A stretch of 10,968 nt of DNA from contig JAEWUR010000213.1 of NCBI GenBank assembly GCA_023397045.1, positions 1-10,968 on the forward strand. Direction: 5' to 3'. Below the pieces are notes generated by a model. It had not been told where the DNA came from and did not search any database. It saw only the letters and a program-made list of their open reading frames with translations. The translations under genes were made by a program, and so were the position numbers. Below are positions 6,301 to 10,596 of the stretch, piece after piece. Source of the stretch: Planctomycetota bacterium. Its GTDB lineage: Bacteria > Planctomycetota > Planctomycetia > Pirellulales > Thermoguttaceae. Numbering within the stretch: position 1 is the first letter of the stretch; every line of letters starts with the position of its first letter.

Positions 6301-9028
6301 GACCGGCTACGCTTCGTTCACCACGCCGACCGGCGGCGTCTCGGCCAAGTTCTTCCTCGCCGGCGACAAGGCCGACGTCGATGCAGGTGTCACCGGCAGC
6401 GGTTCCGGCGCGTCCGGCATCGGGTTTGCCCTTCGAGCCGGCGGCGCCAGCGATGACGCCGGCCAATCGGTCGCGACCGACGCCCTGGGCAACGTCTACG
6501 TGACCGGCATGTTCCAGGGAACCGTCGATTTCGATCCGGGCGCAGGCGTTCGCAACCTGACCAGCGCCGGCGGCAAGGACGTCTTCGTGGCCAAATACCT
6601 GCCTACCGGCACTCTCGCCTGGGCCGTCAACCTCGGCGGAACCGGCGACGATTCCGGCGCCGGCGTGGTGGTCGGTCCCGACGGCACCGTCTACGTGACC
6701 GGCGGTTTCTCCGGTACGGCCAACTTCGGCACCGGCTCGGCCAAGATCACCTTGACCAGTGCCGGCGGCGTCGATGCCTTCGTGGCCAAATTGGACGCCT
6801 CCGGCAAGGTGCTCTGGGCACAAGCCACGGGCGGTTCGGCCGACGACTATGCCAACGCCATTGCGGTGGCCGCCGACGGAAGCGTTTGCACCACCGGTTA
6901 TTTCCAAGGAACCGTCGACTTCGATCGCGCGGGCGCAGGATACAACCTGACCAGCGTCGGACCCAGGGACGTCTTCGTCGCCAAGCTCGACGCCGCTGGT
7001 AACTTCGCCTGGGCTCGACGCATGGGCGGCATCGGCTGGAGCCAGGGAATCAGCCAGGGAACCGGCATTGCCGTCGATCAATACGGCAACGTCTACGCAA
7101 CCGGCAGCTTCCAGGGCGTCGCGGACTTCGACCCCGGCGACGGACAATCATTGCTCTACTGCGCCGGCGACACCGACGCGTTCGTCCTGAAGTTGAACGC
7201 CTCGGGCAATTTCCTTTGGGCCGGCGCCATGGGCGGAACCGGGAAGGACCAGGGCGCGGGTATTGCCGTGGCCGCCGACGGTTCGGTCTACACCACCGGC
7301 CTGTTCTGGGGCTCCGCCGACTTTGATCCCGGCGTCGGCACGTTCGTGCTCAATAGCAACAGCTACCACCGCACGTTCGTCACCAAGCTCAATACGTCCG
7401 GCGAGTTCGTCTGGGCGCATTCGATCGGCGGCACCGGCACCGATCGGGCCGCAAATGTGGCTCTCGCCGCCGACGGAAGCATCTTCCTCGCTGGCGGTTT
7501 CCAGGGTACGGCTCATTTCGACGCCAAGACCCTCGATATGATCAGCACCGGCGAGAAGGACGTCTTCATCGTCAAGTTGGATGCCGACGGACAATATAGC
7601 TGGGGCGTAAAGGCCGGCGGCGCCAAGGACGATTTCGCCTCCGCGATCGCTCTGACCTCCGACGGCGCCATCTACACGACCGGCTACTTCCAAGGGACCG
7701 CCGATTTCGATCCCGGCGCGAGCACGTTCAACCTCGTTAGCGCCGGCGGACAAGATCTGTTCGTCGCTAAACTGGTTACAAGCTACTGGGATGCGATGAT
7801 GCCCTCGCCGATCGTCTCCGACCCCGACCCGTATATCGGCGAAGTCGTGCCCAGCACCATTGGGTTGTACAATTCCGCATCGTCGATGTTCTTCCTAAAG
7901 AACACCAACAGTCCGGGAACCGCCGACGCGTCGTTCAACTACGGACCGGCCGGCAGCAACTGGATCGCCCTGAGCGGCGACTGGGACGGCGACGGCATCG
8001 ATACCGTCGGCCTCTACAATCCCACGACCTCGACGTTCTACCTCCGTAATTCGAACGCCGCCGGCGTCGCCGATGTGACGTTCGTCTATGGACCGTCCAG
8101 TGCGGGATGGGTCCCGGTCGTCGGCGATTGGAACAACGATAACATCGACACGGTCGGCCTCTATAATCCGAAATCCGCGACGTTCTATCTCCGTGACTCG
8201 AACGCCGCCGGCGTGGCCGATAAGACCTTCGCCTACGGGCCAGCCAACGCCGGTTGGACGCCGATCGTCGGCGACTGGAACAACGATGGAGTCGACACCG
8301 TCGGCCTGTACCGGACCGCAACCTCGACCTTCTACCTGCGAAACGACAATGCCGCGGGAGTCGCCGATGCGACCTTCGTCTACGGTCCGGCCAACGCCGG
8401 TTGGAAGCCCGTCGTCGGCGACTGGGATCAGGACGGCGTTTCCACCGTCGGATTGTACAATTCGACCGCTTCGACGTTCTTCTTGCGGAACTCGAACAGC
8501 GCCGGCGTGGCCAACTCGACGTTCAACTACGGTCCGGCCAACGCGGGTTGGACGCCTCTGACCGGTTCCTGGAAATCGGCCAATCATCTGATGGCCGCCG
8601 ACGGAGCGCTGACCTCGACGGTCGACACGTTGACCCAGGATGACCTCCAACCGATCGTCGCCGAGGCTCTGGCCCGATGGAAAGCGGCCGGACTCGACGC
8701 CAACACACTGGACCGATTGGCCCAAGTGCAGTTCAGCGTCGCCGACCTGCCGGGCTCCTACCTGGGTGAAGCCCGGGCGGACCGCGTCTTCCTCGACGGC
8801 AATGCGGCCGGACACGGTTGGTTCGTCGACAGCACCCCGGCGACCGATGAAGAGTTCGCCCTTTCATCGACCGGACAGCTGCAGGCCATCGACCCGAGGG
8901 CCGTCGATCGCATCGACTTGCTCAGCGTCGTCGAGCACGAACTCGGACACATCGCCGGCCTCGACGACATCGATGGCGCGAGCGATGACCTGATGAGTGC
9001 CTCGCTCCAGACGGGCGTCCGCCGATAA
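2..9028 (+). CDS. Giant secreted multidomain protein with two zinc-protease motifs (5' partial)
   Basis: The reading frame is open from the first complete codon to a TAA at 9026-9028, giving about 3,008 residues without the N-terminus. GTG at 14 (residue 1 in all numbering here) is not a credible start: the frame continues upstream and the first residues fall inside an Ig domain. Domains in order: SbsA-type Ig (to ~101), strand module (~128-225), seven FVVxW repeats (~244-1040) holding a second strand module (~429-540) and an M8-like protease (~590-805), SbsA-type Ig (1042-1192), SdrD-B-like (1193-1297), Ig-like array (1298-1917), cadherin-like (1918-2015), SdrD-B-like (2016-2130), seven SBBP blades (2137-2592), five GDWDGDG repeats (2615-2859), and a C-terminal HExxHxxGxxD domain. 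I find only six cysteines and no C-terminal PEP-CTERM or LPXTG signal. Such mosaics are typical of exported surface proteins; adhesion or matrix remodelling is inference. Substrate is unknown. Confidence 0.95.
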   Translation, partial: GDHSVTNPLNWAVMKDGVMLTGGIVKIYYGMNEGATRLGLPASNKWEAVLYLDGNGSSDATLASLADGHYQIVATTALRDRAGNALGRTGYTPNGYTFSREFNVSVPTGTETLVNTTTNGDQFTNPSDEIQRVALTVVAGGTPTFSVNIGDYGGPEIDFDVNDLDGMAERIQFQLLMAGYDGAVVTYEPNTLSPYIFTIRFGGDDTGIDQPLVTIGASDMNVRYVAPSGALQATPIDFRTGTPAPAPQATASNGNGDYVVVWTSDTVGSEGLWAKTYQSKWQKSDSTNGHESNPVESIEKQLIAASGTHTLPDGQVITYSGVCYGSVACDATGNFVVTWTEYDTNSTGQSSWEIWAQRFKAGNDPSDPFVADGEAFRVNATTIDVQQYSTVGVDSDGNFTVVWQSFSQDGNGWDIYGQRYDGNGHTIGGTNELQILSFKGNPVGTFRLEWKGQTTGDIGDPASTDPINPAAVVDDIQQELRDIGANVLVKAISGTEISIEFIDEDGNQNQDPINAVYSPSTDGEDIYVGTLVNGMTGEFRVNDTTAGDQMYPSLAMNASGAFVVTWTGYGQDGDSEYESNVYAKQFASSANYVGSEFDIQLRYSGTLTPSQQAIFELAAYRWELIIIGDVPDVMTNGGLIDDIVIDVTAEYIDGTNGILGMAGPNGLRSDSFLPYSGVMTFDTADLVSLEANNQLLDVITHEMAHVLGFGTIWTDLGLLAGGGGGDPQFTGVAATIEYNNTFGLNASSVPVENGGGVGTQDSHWRESVFNNELLTGWLNQGSNPLSRMSAASMGDLGYLVNVAAAGAFLQSEDTSPAPSGTLGILNLPRTYITPVASGTAYAEGSGTEFRVNLVHTADDQKWSSVAIDDAGNFVVTWTSFGQDGSGNGPGQGVNGQNGVYVRRFDASGAPASAEFLANTFTKNNQQYSRVAMNSQGDFVVVWESYQDRSAFDGTSPNTPDASNSFGIYAQKYVRNSLVGVTPYTGPNGEIETEIPVNTTKSGSQRYPSVAMDDNGDFVVVWSGNGTQTGDADSQGVFLQRFDKLADTMGPQVVATWDASAGVGNLIKVHEDDNIAGTVTEFVVTFNEDVIHSSAGSADWTHSVLNPNNWSISLDDVTIPGGVTVVGYDATTYQVRLRFDADAMTAGVQPLSPLDYSGTYVLTARSTIQDLYGNDLDGDLNGQLSDNFTRTFTVSILGEIQGNIWSDLDEDMIRDPNELGLSGWTVTLDLVDDLNPAGDGIADYTTTTAFDGSYVFTDVPAGEYYVRQVVELGWREEAPDDGFYLVPVDRVDPIIVDDFINQDVDEPFVTVDQPLPTKDSTPTLTGMVYDNAPGSGISRVVVEISAANDPLTVVDTQTWTPSPKDDTGGSLRDWEVTTSTLDDGEYIITVTAYDNAGNIAVDDTATLVIDTESPSALTLTTRYTRNYRPTLTGTVEDPLPTSQISSVLVSVDGNTPVPAQVVFDPLTGKGTWSLAWPTSWMTLDEDVHAVKVTATDVAGNPNLTLNSTVTVDLTSPQITGITPISPDPTGTAVSEVFVNFSEPINLATFNFNDITLRRDGVLVPLTSTVKVELASGTTSTYRISGLTSFTTPDGEYSLAVNPTGIQDLAANSGTTLATYLTASVTGTATTIAIDSPEWFPMSGPFTIRVGSEYMTVTGGFGTKTWTVERHAEGSVAASHSTGSYVYLDGANIETWLMDSAPPAIVDVTDISPDPRNTPVDNVYVVISELIDPTSFDYHDITLTRDGATVSLSPIVSTSLVSGTTYVISGLRTFTATGGDYVITVNSAGILDRAGHAGSGSVSDAWKVDVTPPVVTALTRTDSETTAAAEVHFTVNFNEPVFDVDTGDFTLSLTNITGAYVVSVTSVGATGTTYSVTVNTGSGNGKLGLNVKDYDSIRDASGNLLGGSGVNNGDFSGPLYTIDKTSPKDISLSNRYVVEQQPVGTVVGLFATSGSTLSPFTYSFASVSGANDNDKFEIVGNQLRTKQPFTVPNANYTIYVNTTDSAGHTILQPKAFTITAMPLSLTSTVGDLVWNDANGDGLYAAGEAGVAGAIVEVFCAPDAIYGVGADYSCGQAVTDANGNYSLTGLVPGQYYYVTYRVPTGYASFTTPTGGVSAKFFLAGDKADVDAGVTGSGSGASGIGFALRAGGASDDAGQSVATDALGNVYVTGMFQGTVDFDPGAGVRNLTSAGGKDVFVAKYLPTGTLAWAVNLGGTGDDSGAGVVVGPDGTVYVTGGFSGTANFGTGSAKITLTSAGGVDAFVAKLDASGKVLWAQATGGSADDYANAIAVAADGSVCTTGYFQGTVDFDRAGAGYNLTSVGPRDVFVAKLDAAGNFAWARRMGGIGWSQGISQGTGIAVDQYGNVYATGSFQGVADFDPGDGQSLLYCAGDTDAFVLKLNASGNFLWAGAMGGTGKDQGAGIAVAADGSVYTTGLFWGSADFDPGVGTFVLNSNSYHRTFVTKLNTSGEFVWAHSIGGTGTDRAANVALAADGSIFLAGGFQGTAHFDAKTLDMISTGEKDVFIVKLDADGQYSWGVKAGGAKDDFASAIALTSDGAIYTTGYFQGTADFDPGASTFNLVSAGGQDLFVAKLVTSYWDAMMPSPIVSDPDPYIGEVVPSTIGLYNSASSMFFLKNTNSPGTADASFNYGPAGSNWIALSGDWDGDGIDTVGLYNPTTSTFYLRNSNAAGVADVTFVYGPSSAGWVPVVGDWNNDNIDTVGLYNPKSATFYLRDSNAAGVADKTFAYGPANAGWTPIVGDWNNDGVDTVGLYRTATSTFYLRNDNAAGVADATFVYGPANAGWKPVVGDWDQDGVSTVGLYNSTASTFFLRNSNSAGVANSTFNYGPANAGWTPLTGSWKSANHLMAADGALTSTVDTLTQDDLQPIVAEALARWKAAGLDANTLDRLAQVQFSVADLPGSYLGEARADRVFLDGNAAGHGWFVDSTPATDEEFALSSTGQLQAIDPRAVDRIDLLSVVEHELGHIAGLDDIDGASDDLMSASLQTGVRR
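395..690 (+). other. Strand-rich module, divergent copy 1
   Basis: Residues ~128-225 resemble, at low similarity, the segment at residues ~429-540. Both have a beta strand followed by a short extended stretch, an amphipathic helix (GMAERIQFQLLMAG here, VVDDIQQELRDIG there), then strands ending in an F-x-D/G-rich turn (IRFGGDDTG here, IEFIDEDGN there). A module of this pattern with a G-x-F-x-L-x-x-x-G-Q-T-T signature is widespread in planctomycete surface proteins, but I know no established function for it. In this copy the GQTT signature is lost. Confidence 0.45.
1298..1632 (+). other. GQTT-type strand module, copy 2
   Basis: Residues ~429-540 contain GTFRLEWKGQTT, a run with VVDDIQQELRDIG that looks helical, then VLVKAISGTEISIEF and a closing strand. 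This is the recognisable form of the planctomycete module whose consensus has G-x-F-x-L-x-x-x-G-Q-T-T, a V-Q-x-x-L helix and a V-x-F strand. It is inserted between FVVxW units 3 and 4; the next unit resumes at GEFRVNDTTAGDQMYPS. Function unknown. Confidence 0.55.
1781..2430 (+). other. Leishmanolysin-like (M8) zinc metalloprotease domain
   Basis: Residues ~590-805. The zinc-binding helix is HEMAHVLGFG (H697, E698, H701) and the third ligand is H759 in DSHW, 58 residues after H701. It is followed by NELLTG and the closing DLGY. The N-terminal part has the expected start (FDIQLRYSGTLTPSQQAIF, then AAYRWE) and a strand IDDIVIDVTAEYIDG. In leishmanolysin the Met-turn methionine lies 11 residues after the third histidine; here that position is L770 (codons TTG TTG), so the Met is replaced by Leu. 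All zinc ligands and the catalytic Glu are present, so activity is plausible. I see no separate propeptide and no cysteines in the domain, unlike the disulfide-rich eukaryotic enzymes. The substrate cannot be inferred. Confidence 0.85.
3137..3589 (+). other. SbsA-type Ig-like domain, complete copy
   Basis: Residues 1042-1192 start at DTMGPQVVATWDAS, carry the strand VVTFNEDV, the marker LNPNNWSI, the segment QDLYGNDLDGDLNG and a closing strand FTRTFTVSI. This is the S-layer-type Ig fold found in tandem in planctomycete giant proteins. It separates the FVVxW region from the SdrD-B-like domain. It is taken as structural; no binding site is visible. Confidence 0.7.
3590..3904 (+). other. SdrD-B-like (CNA-B family) domain 1
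   Basis: Residues 1193-1297 show GNIWSDLDEDMIRDPNE, the calcium-loop-like opening of SdrD B repeats, then LSGWTVTLDL, the strand pair DGSYVFTDVPAGEYYVRQV and ending VDDFINQ. In staphylococcal Sdr proteins these are calcium-stiffened spacer domains. Domain 2 at 6059-6400 has a more typical sequence (GDLVWNDANGDGL). Confidence 0.8.
3905..5764 (+). other. Array of five Ig-like domains
   Basis: Residues 1298-1917 divide into five beta-sandwich units by their restart motifs: PTLTGMVYD with AYDNAGNIAVDDTA (1298-1406); PTLTGTVED with ATDVAGNPNLT (1407-1509); SPQITGITPISPDPTG with VNFSEPI and NFNDITLRRDG (1510-~1693); PPAIVDVTDISPDPRN with YHDITLTRDG (~1694-1803); and TPPVVTALTRTDSE with FTVNFNEPVF (~1804-1917). 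Units 3 and 4 are close relatives, both carrying ISPDP, DITL-x-RDG, ISGL-x-(S/T)F and G(I)-x-D-x-A. Unit 3 carries an extra module (4880-5062). The array is most likely a stalk or spacer. Confidence 0.75.
4880..5062 (+). other. TTIAIDSPEWFP inserted module
   Basis: Residues ~1623-1683 read as a compact beta module: TTIAIDSPEWFP, SGPFTIRVGSEYMTVTGG, GTKTWTVERHAEGS, AASHSTGSYVY. I recognise this pattern (x-F-P-x-S-G-x-F-x-I-x-V-x-x-E-x-M-x-V-T then T-W-T-V-x-R) as a small module that recurs in surface and phage-like proteins. It follows the third Ig-like unit and is absent from its sister unit at ~5093-5422, so it appears to be an insertion. Function unknown. Confidence 0.55.
5765..6058 (+). 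other. Cadherin-like domain
   Basis: Residues ~1918-2015 show SLSNRYVVEQQPVGTVVGLF, then FTYSFASVSGANDNDKFEIVGNQLRT and YTIYVNTTDSAGHT. That is the usual bacterial cadherin-like order: a 'V-x-E-x-x-P-x-G-T-x-V-G' opening, an N/D-x-F-x-I-x-G-x-x-L core strand, and a closing D-S-A-G. These repeats commonly bind calcium between domains. Only one copy is seen here. Confidence 0.7.
6059..6400 (+). other. SdrD-B-like (CNA-B family) domain 2
   Basis: Residues 2016-2130 open with VGDLVWNDANGDGLYAAGE and continue GVAGAIVEVF, TDANGNYSLTGLVPGQYYYV and FFLAGDKADVDAG, a near-consensus SdrD B fold with an acidic calcium loop. Two cysteines lie 14 residues apart (VEVFCAPD and DYSCGQ) in the extra loop between the second and third strands and could form a disulfide after export. 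It sits directly before the SBBP propeller. Confidence 0.85.
6422..7789 (+). repeat. Seven SBBP beta-propeller repeats
   Basis: Seven consecutive units of about 63-69 residues begin near residues 2137, 2204, 2269, 2334, 2403, 2468 and 2531. Each runs GG-x-x-x-D-x-(G/A)-x-x-(I/V)-A-x-x-x-x-G-x-(V/I)-(Y/F)-x-x-G-x-F-x-G-(T/S), then (D/N)F-D-x-G, then D-x-F-V-x-K-L-x-x-x-G-x-x-x-W. Seven matches a closed seven-bladed propeller. Unit 4 is the odd one: it has a four-residue extension (GWSQGISQGTG) in place of the usual GTGDD. Two lone cysteines are found, in units 3 and 4. The family (SBBP, Pfam beta-propeller repeat) is common in exported bacterial proteins; a ligand is not identifiable. Confidence 0.9.
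7856..8590 (+). repeat. Five exact 147-bp (49-residue) GDWDGDG repeats
   Basis: Five tandem units have identical length. The codon for Thr in T-(I/V)-G-L-Y falls at 7856, 8003, 8150, 8297 and 8444, each 147 bp apart. The unit is TVGLYNPxxSTFYLRNSNAAGVADxxFxYGPAxAGWxPxxGDWxxDGxD. The acidic loop GDWDGDGID is a calcium-binding-like FG-GAP/VCBS type motif; later copies are degraded (GDWNNDNID, GDWDQDGVS) and the last ends TGSWKS. The region probably forms an incomplete or small propeller. The lack of length variation, in contrast to the SBBP array just before, suggests recent expansion or homogenisation. Confidence 0.9.
8597..9025 (+). other. C-terminal domain with HExxHxxGxxD zinc motif
   Basis: Residues ~2862-3004 open with a likely helical pair (LQPIVAEALARWKAAGLD, then TLDRLAQVQFSVADLPG), pass through AAGHGWFVDSTPATDEEF, and end with VVEHELGHIAGLDDIDG and SDDLMSASLQTGVRR. 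The zinc helix is H2975-E2976-x-x-H2979-x-x-G2982-x-x-D2985, a metzincin-type pattern with Asp as the third ligand, as known in snapalysin; M2994 could be the Met-turn. A C-terminal block of this form recurs on planctomycete and other bacterial giant surface proteins. Whether it cleaves itself, cleaves other proteins or only folds as a zinc domain is not known to me. Confidence 0.6.
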
Positions 9029-9063
9029 CTCGGTTGATCCCGACACGGTCAATGAACGTACCG

Positions 9064-9085
9064 CTTGCGGCTTCGCAAGGAAGCC
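9064..9085. other. Two overlapping hairpins between convergent genes
   Basis: The 94-base gap after the giant gene holds CTTGCG-gctt-CGCAAG (9064-9079) and GGCTTC-gcaag-GAAGCC (9069-9085). Each has a perfect 6-bp stem and they share bases, so only one can form at a time. No T-tract follows on either strand, so an intrinsic terminator is not well supported. Rho-dependent termination between the two convergent genes is equally possible. Confidence 0.35.
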
Positions 9086-9122
9086 ACGGCGCATCGTTGA
9101 ATTCGAACCCGTCGTCGGCTCG

Positions 9123-9650
9123 TTAGTTGACCGCCCGCGGCGTGTCGATCATGACATGGCCGTCGGCATATCGACGCGACGTGACGCGCGTGCCACGCGA
9201 ATCCGACTCATCGGTGAAGCTGACGACGGCGCCGTGACGCGGATCCGGATCGAGGTAGTCGGCCGGCAGGCCGGCAGGAACCGCCATCGGCACGCGGTCG
9301 GCCGGGCGATCCTGGGCGAGAAAGTACTGGATGCCCAAGGCGTCGTATCCGCCCCAGCCCGGGCTTTGTTCGAGCGATCCGACGTCGTCGGGCAGGCAAT
9401 CGAACAGCGACGGCTCAAAAACGGCCGAAGGCTCTTCGTCAATCTGCGAGAGCGTGTGTTTCGCGTCTTGGAGGTCGCCGGCGGCCGCCTGTAGCACCGC
9501 GATTCGGTGCATGCCCCACGTCTGCGCCGACTGCTTCTCGGCGGTGACGCAATCGTGGCCTACGGCGATGCCGGTCGGCATTACGGTCATCAGCGAAAAA
9601 AAACTCGAATAGAAAAAACGCAACGTCGGACGAAAGATCTGAGTTCGCAT
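9123..9650 (-). CDS. Exported hypothetical protein, 175 residues, TPR-like helix pair
   Basis: The protein is not recognised as a named family. ATG at 9648-9650 is chosen because a good Shine-Dalgarno (AAGGGG, 7 nt spacing) precedes it and because MRTQIF starts a signal peptide: positive residues R2, R7 and R11, then a hydrophobic stretch (FFYSSFFSLMTVMPTGIAV) with cleavage likely near residue 31. An ATG 78 bases upstream exists but lacks such support. Residues ~40-72 (WGMHRIAVLQAAAGD with DAKHTLSQI) have the A-x-A-G-D pattern of a TPR-like helix pair; the rest is acidic, Pro/Gly-rich and without a clear fold. It ends 94 bases from the giant gene, convergently. It may act in the periplasm or at the surface, but no partner can be named. 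The signal-peptide codons include an unusual T8 run (see findings). Confidence 0.8.
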   Translation of the reverse strand: MRTQIFRPTLRFFYSSFFSLMTVMPTGIAVGHDCVTAEKQSAQTWGMHRIAVLQAAAGDLQDAKHTLSQIDEEPSAVFEPSLFDCLPDDVGSLEQSPGWGGYDALGIQYFLAQDRPADRVPMAVPAGLPADYLDPDPRHGAVVSFTDESDSRGTRVTSRRYADGHVMIDTPRAVN

Positions 9651-9656
9651 CGCACA

Positions 9657-9662
9657 ACCCCT
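9657..9662 (-). promoter_or_regulatory. Shine-Dalgarno of the 175-residue gene
   Basis: On the minus strand AAGGGG stands 7 nt (TTGTGCG) before the ATG at 9648-9650. It decides this start over the upstream ATG at 9728, which would put the signal peptide 26 residues inside the protein. Confidence 0.65.
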
Positions 9663-9675
9663 TGAAACCAAGCAA

Positions 9676-9692
9676 GAAAAAGCACGTTTTTC
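9676..9692 (-). other. A/T-rich hairpin in the leader of the 175-residue gene
   Basis: GAAAAA (9676-9681), a five-base loop gcacg, and TTTTTC (9687-9692) form a perfect 6-bp but weak A/T stem, 26 bases before the start codon. No role can be assigned; it could be chance in an A/T-rich leader. Confidence 0.25.
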
Positions 9693-9719
9693 GGGGCTTC
9701 CAGCCGGAGAAAAGGCACA

Positions 9720-9738
9720 TCGTCGCAAGGTGCGACGA
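9720..9738 (-). other. 8-bp perfect hairpin in the leader of the 175-residue gene
   Basis: TCGTCGCA (9720-9727), loop agg, TGCGACGA (9731-9738) form a perfect, GC-rich stem. On the minus strand it is followed by five bases and a short CCTTTTC stretch. It lies between the stop of the zinc-ribbon gene and the start of the 175-residue gene. It could be a second terminator for the zinc-ribbon transcript or a leader element of the downstream gene. The T-tract is weak, so neither is firm. Confidence 0.4.
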
Positions 9739-9792
9739 GGCTTCTTGAGTTCCTAAGCGACATGCTAATTGGGCCGAATGGCGATTACAACG

Positions 9793-9826
9793 AAAAACCA
9801 CGTCCAATCAGGCTAAGCCCGTGGTT
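9793..9826 (-). terminator. Candidate rho-independent terminator of the zinc-ribbon gene
   Basis: About 40 bases after the stop codon at 9866, the minus strand reads AACCACG, a 17-base loop with a small GGC/GCC stem, CGTGGTT and then more T: the run is TTTTT overlapping the stem end, then CG. The 7-bp stem is perfect and is followed directly by U-rich RNA. The loop is long for a terminator, which limits confidence. Confidence 0.5.
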
Positions 9827-9865
9827 CGGTCGGGGGGAGGGGCCGGATATTCCGAAATTCCGCTT

Positions 9866-10501
9866 TCAACCGACGCCCTGCGAGTGATAGTCGGCACTCG
9901 CAAGGTATTCCAGCACGTCGGTCGAGTCGGCCCAGACCTCTCGCATGAACTGGTCTTTCAGAGCTTGCCGGACCGCATTCTTCTGATCCCGGTTCAGCGA
10001 TCCGGGCCCGGTGACCTTGCCCATGATCGCCTCGTCGCCCTGGTCGAGCGACGTCAACGCCCAGCGGCTGGCCAGTTGATAACACGTGATGCCGCACAGA
10101 CGCTTCCCGTCCGCTGACACCCCCAGTTTCAGCTCGACAAGCTGGTAATTCCCCTGGGCGGGCAGAACGTCGCGGCAGCGTTTCGCGTTCATGAACCCCG
10201 CTCCGGCTCGATACATCCAACCGGTGCCGTTATTCTCCCAGGTCGCGACCACCCTGGCCTTGTCAGCAATCAGATAGTGGCTCTCGCGATTGAGCCGATT
10301 AGGCAAGTCCGGAGTCGGCAGTCGCTCCTCGACCGAGACTTGAGGCGTTTGGCCAACCGCTGGCTCCACGGCGGCAGGCTCGGGGGCCTCGGCGACGATT
10401 TTTACCGGTTGGGCACACTTGGGACACTTCCGCGTCTGGCCGACCAATTCGTCTTTCGCGTTCAGTTTGCTGCCGCAGTGAGGACAGGAAAGCCGGATCA
10501 T
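9866..10501 (-). CDS. Zinc-ribbon domain hypothetical protein, 211 residues
   Basis: The N-terminus is a zinc ribbon: C6-x2-C9 (MIRLSCPHCGSKL) and C26-x2-C29 (KCPKCAQ), a form common as the first ~30 residues of planctomycete proteins of unknown function. Residues ~33-68 are a Glu/Ala/Pro-rich linker (EAPEPAAVEPAVGQTPQ). From ~70 to 211 there is a compact domain with NGTGWMYRAGAG, RCRDVLPAQG, VELKLGVSADGKRLCGITC and a terminal helix (RDQKNAVRQALKDQFMREVW) ending in DYHSQGVG. No catalytic motif is visible and I do not recognise the family. No signal peptide or membrane segment is seen, so it is probably cytoplasmic. The start is fixed by GGAG 8 nt upstream. It is transcribed divergently from the FAAL gene. 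A regulatory or nucleic-acid-binding role is possible from the ribbon alone, but that is weak evidence. Confidence 0.85.
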   Translation of the reverse strand: MIRLSCPHCGSKLNAKDELVGQTRKCPKCAQPVKIVAEAPEPAAVEPAVGQTPQVSVEERLPTPDLPNRLNRESHYLIADKARVVATWENNGTGWMYRAGAGFMNAKRCRDVLPAQGNYQLVELKLGVSADGKRLCGITCYQLASRWALTSLDQGDEAIMGKVTGPGSLNRDQKNAVRQALKDQFMREVWADSTDVLEYLASADYHSQGVG

Positions 10502-10596
10502 GGCGGAAGCTCCGGGGAAGCAAAAACCGTGGTGGACGGCCCTTGATGCCGATTTCGTCAGCTCGCAACTCTTTGCGTATCACAAACCCCCTGAGT

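Noticed and set aside
5198..7147. A 649-residue open frame on the minus strand
   Set aside because: It lies wholly opposite the giant gene, where the plus strand encodes clear Ig-like, SdrD-B-like and SBBP domains. Its translation is a low-complexity, Val/Gly/Asp-rich sequence typical of the antisense of GC-rich codons. It has no recognisable domain.
7895..8815. A 306-residue open frame on the minus strand
   Set aside because: It mirrors the 147-bp repeats of the giant gene and is itself repetitive for that reason. No independent coding signal is seen.
8985..9028. C-terminal PEP-CTERM, LPXTG or dockerin signal on the giant protein
   Set aside because: The protein ends at SASLQTGVRR right after the HExxHxxGxxD motif. 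There is no hydrophobic segment, basic tail after one, or dockerin calcium loop pair.
9651..9728. Upstream ATG (9726-9728) giving a 201-residue version of the small exported protein
   Set aside because: It would bury the signal peptide 26 residues inside the protein, has no good Shine-Dalgarno, and starts inside a hairpin. The start at 9650 has AAGGGG at 7 nt.
9813..10220. A 135-residue minus-strand frame overlapping the zinc-ribbon gene
   Set aside because: The overlapping frame at 9866-10501 has a zinc ribbon, a good Shine-Dalgarno and a promoter. The 135-residue frame has none of these.
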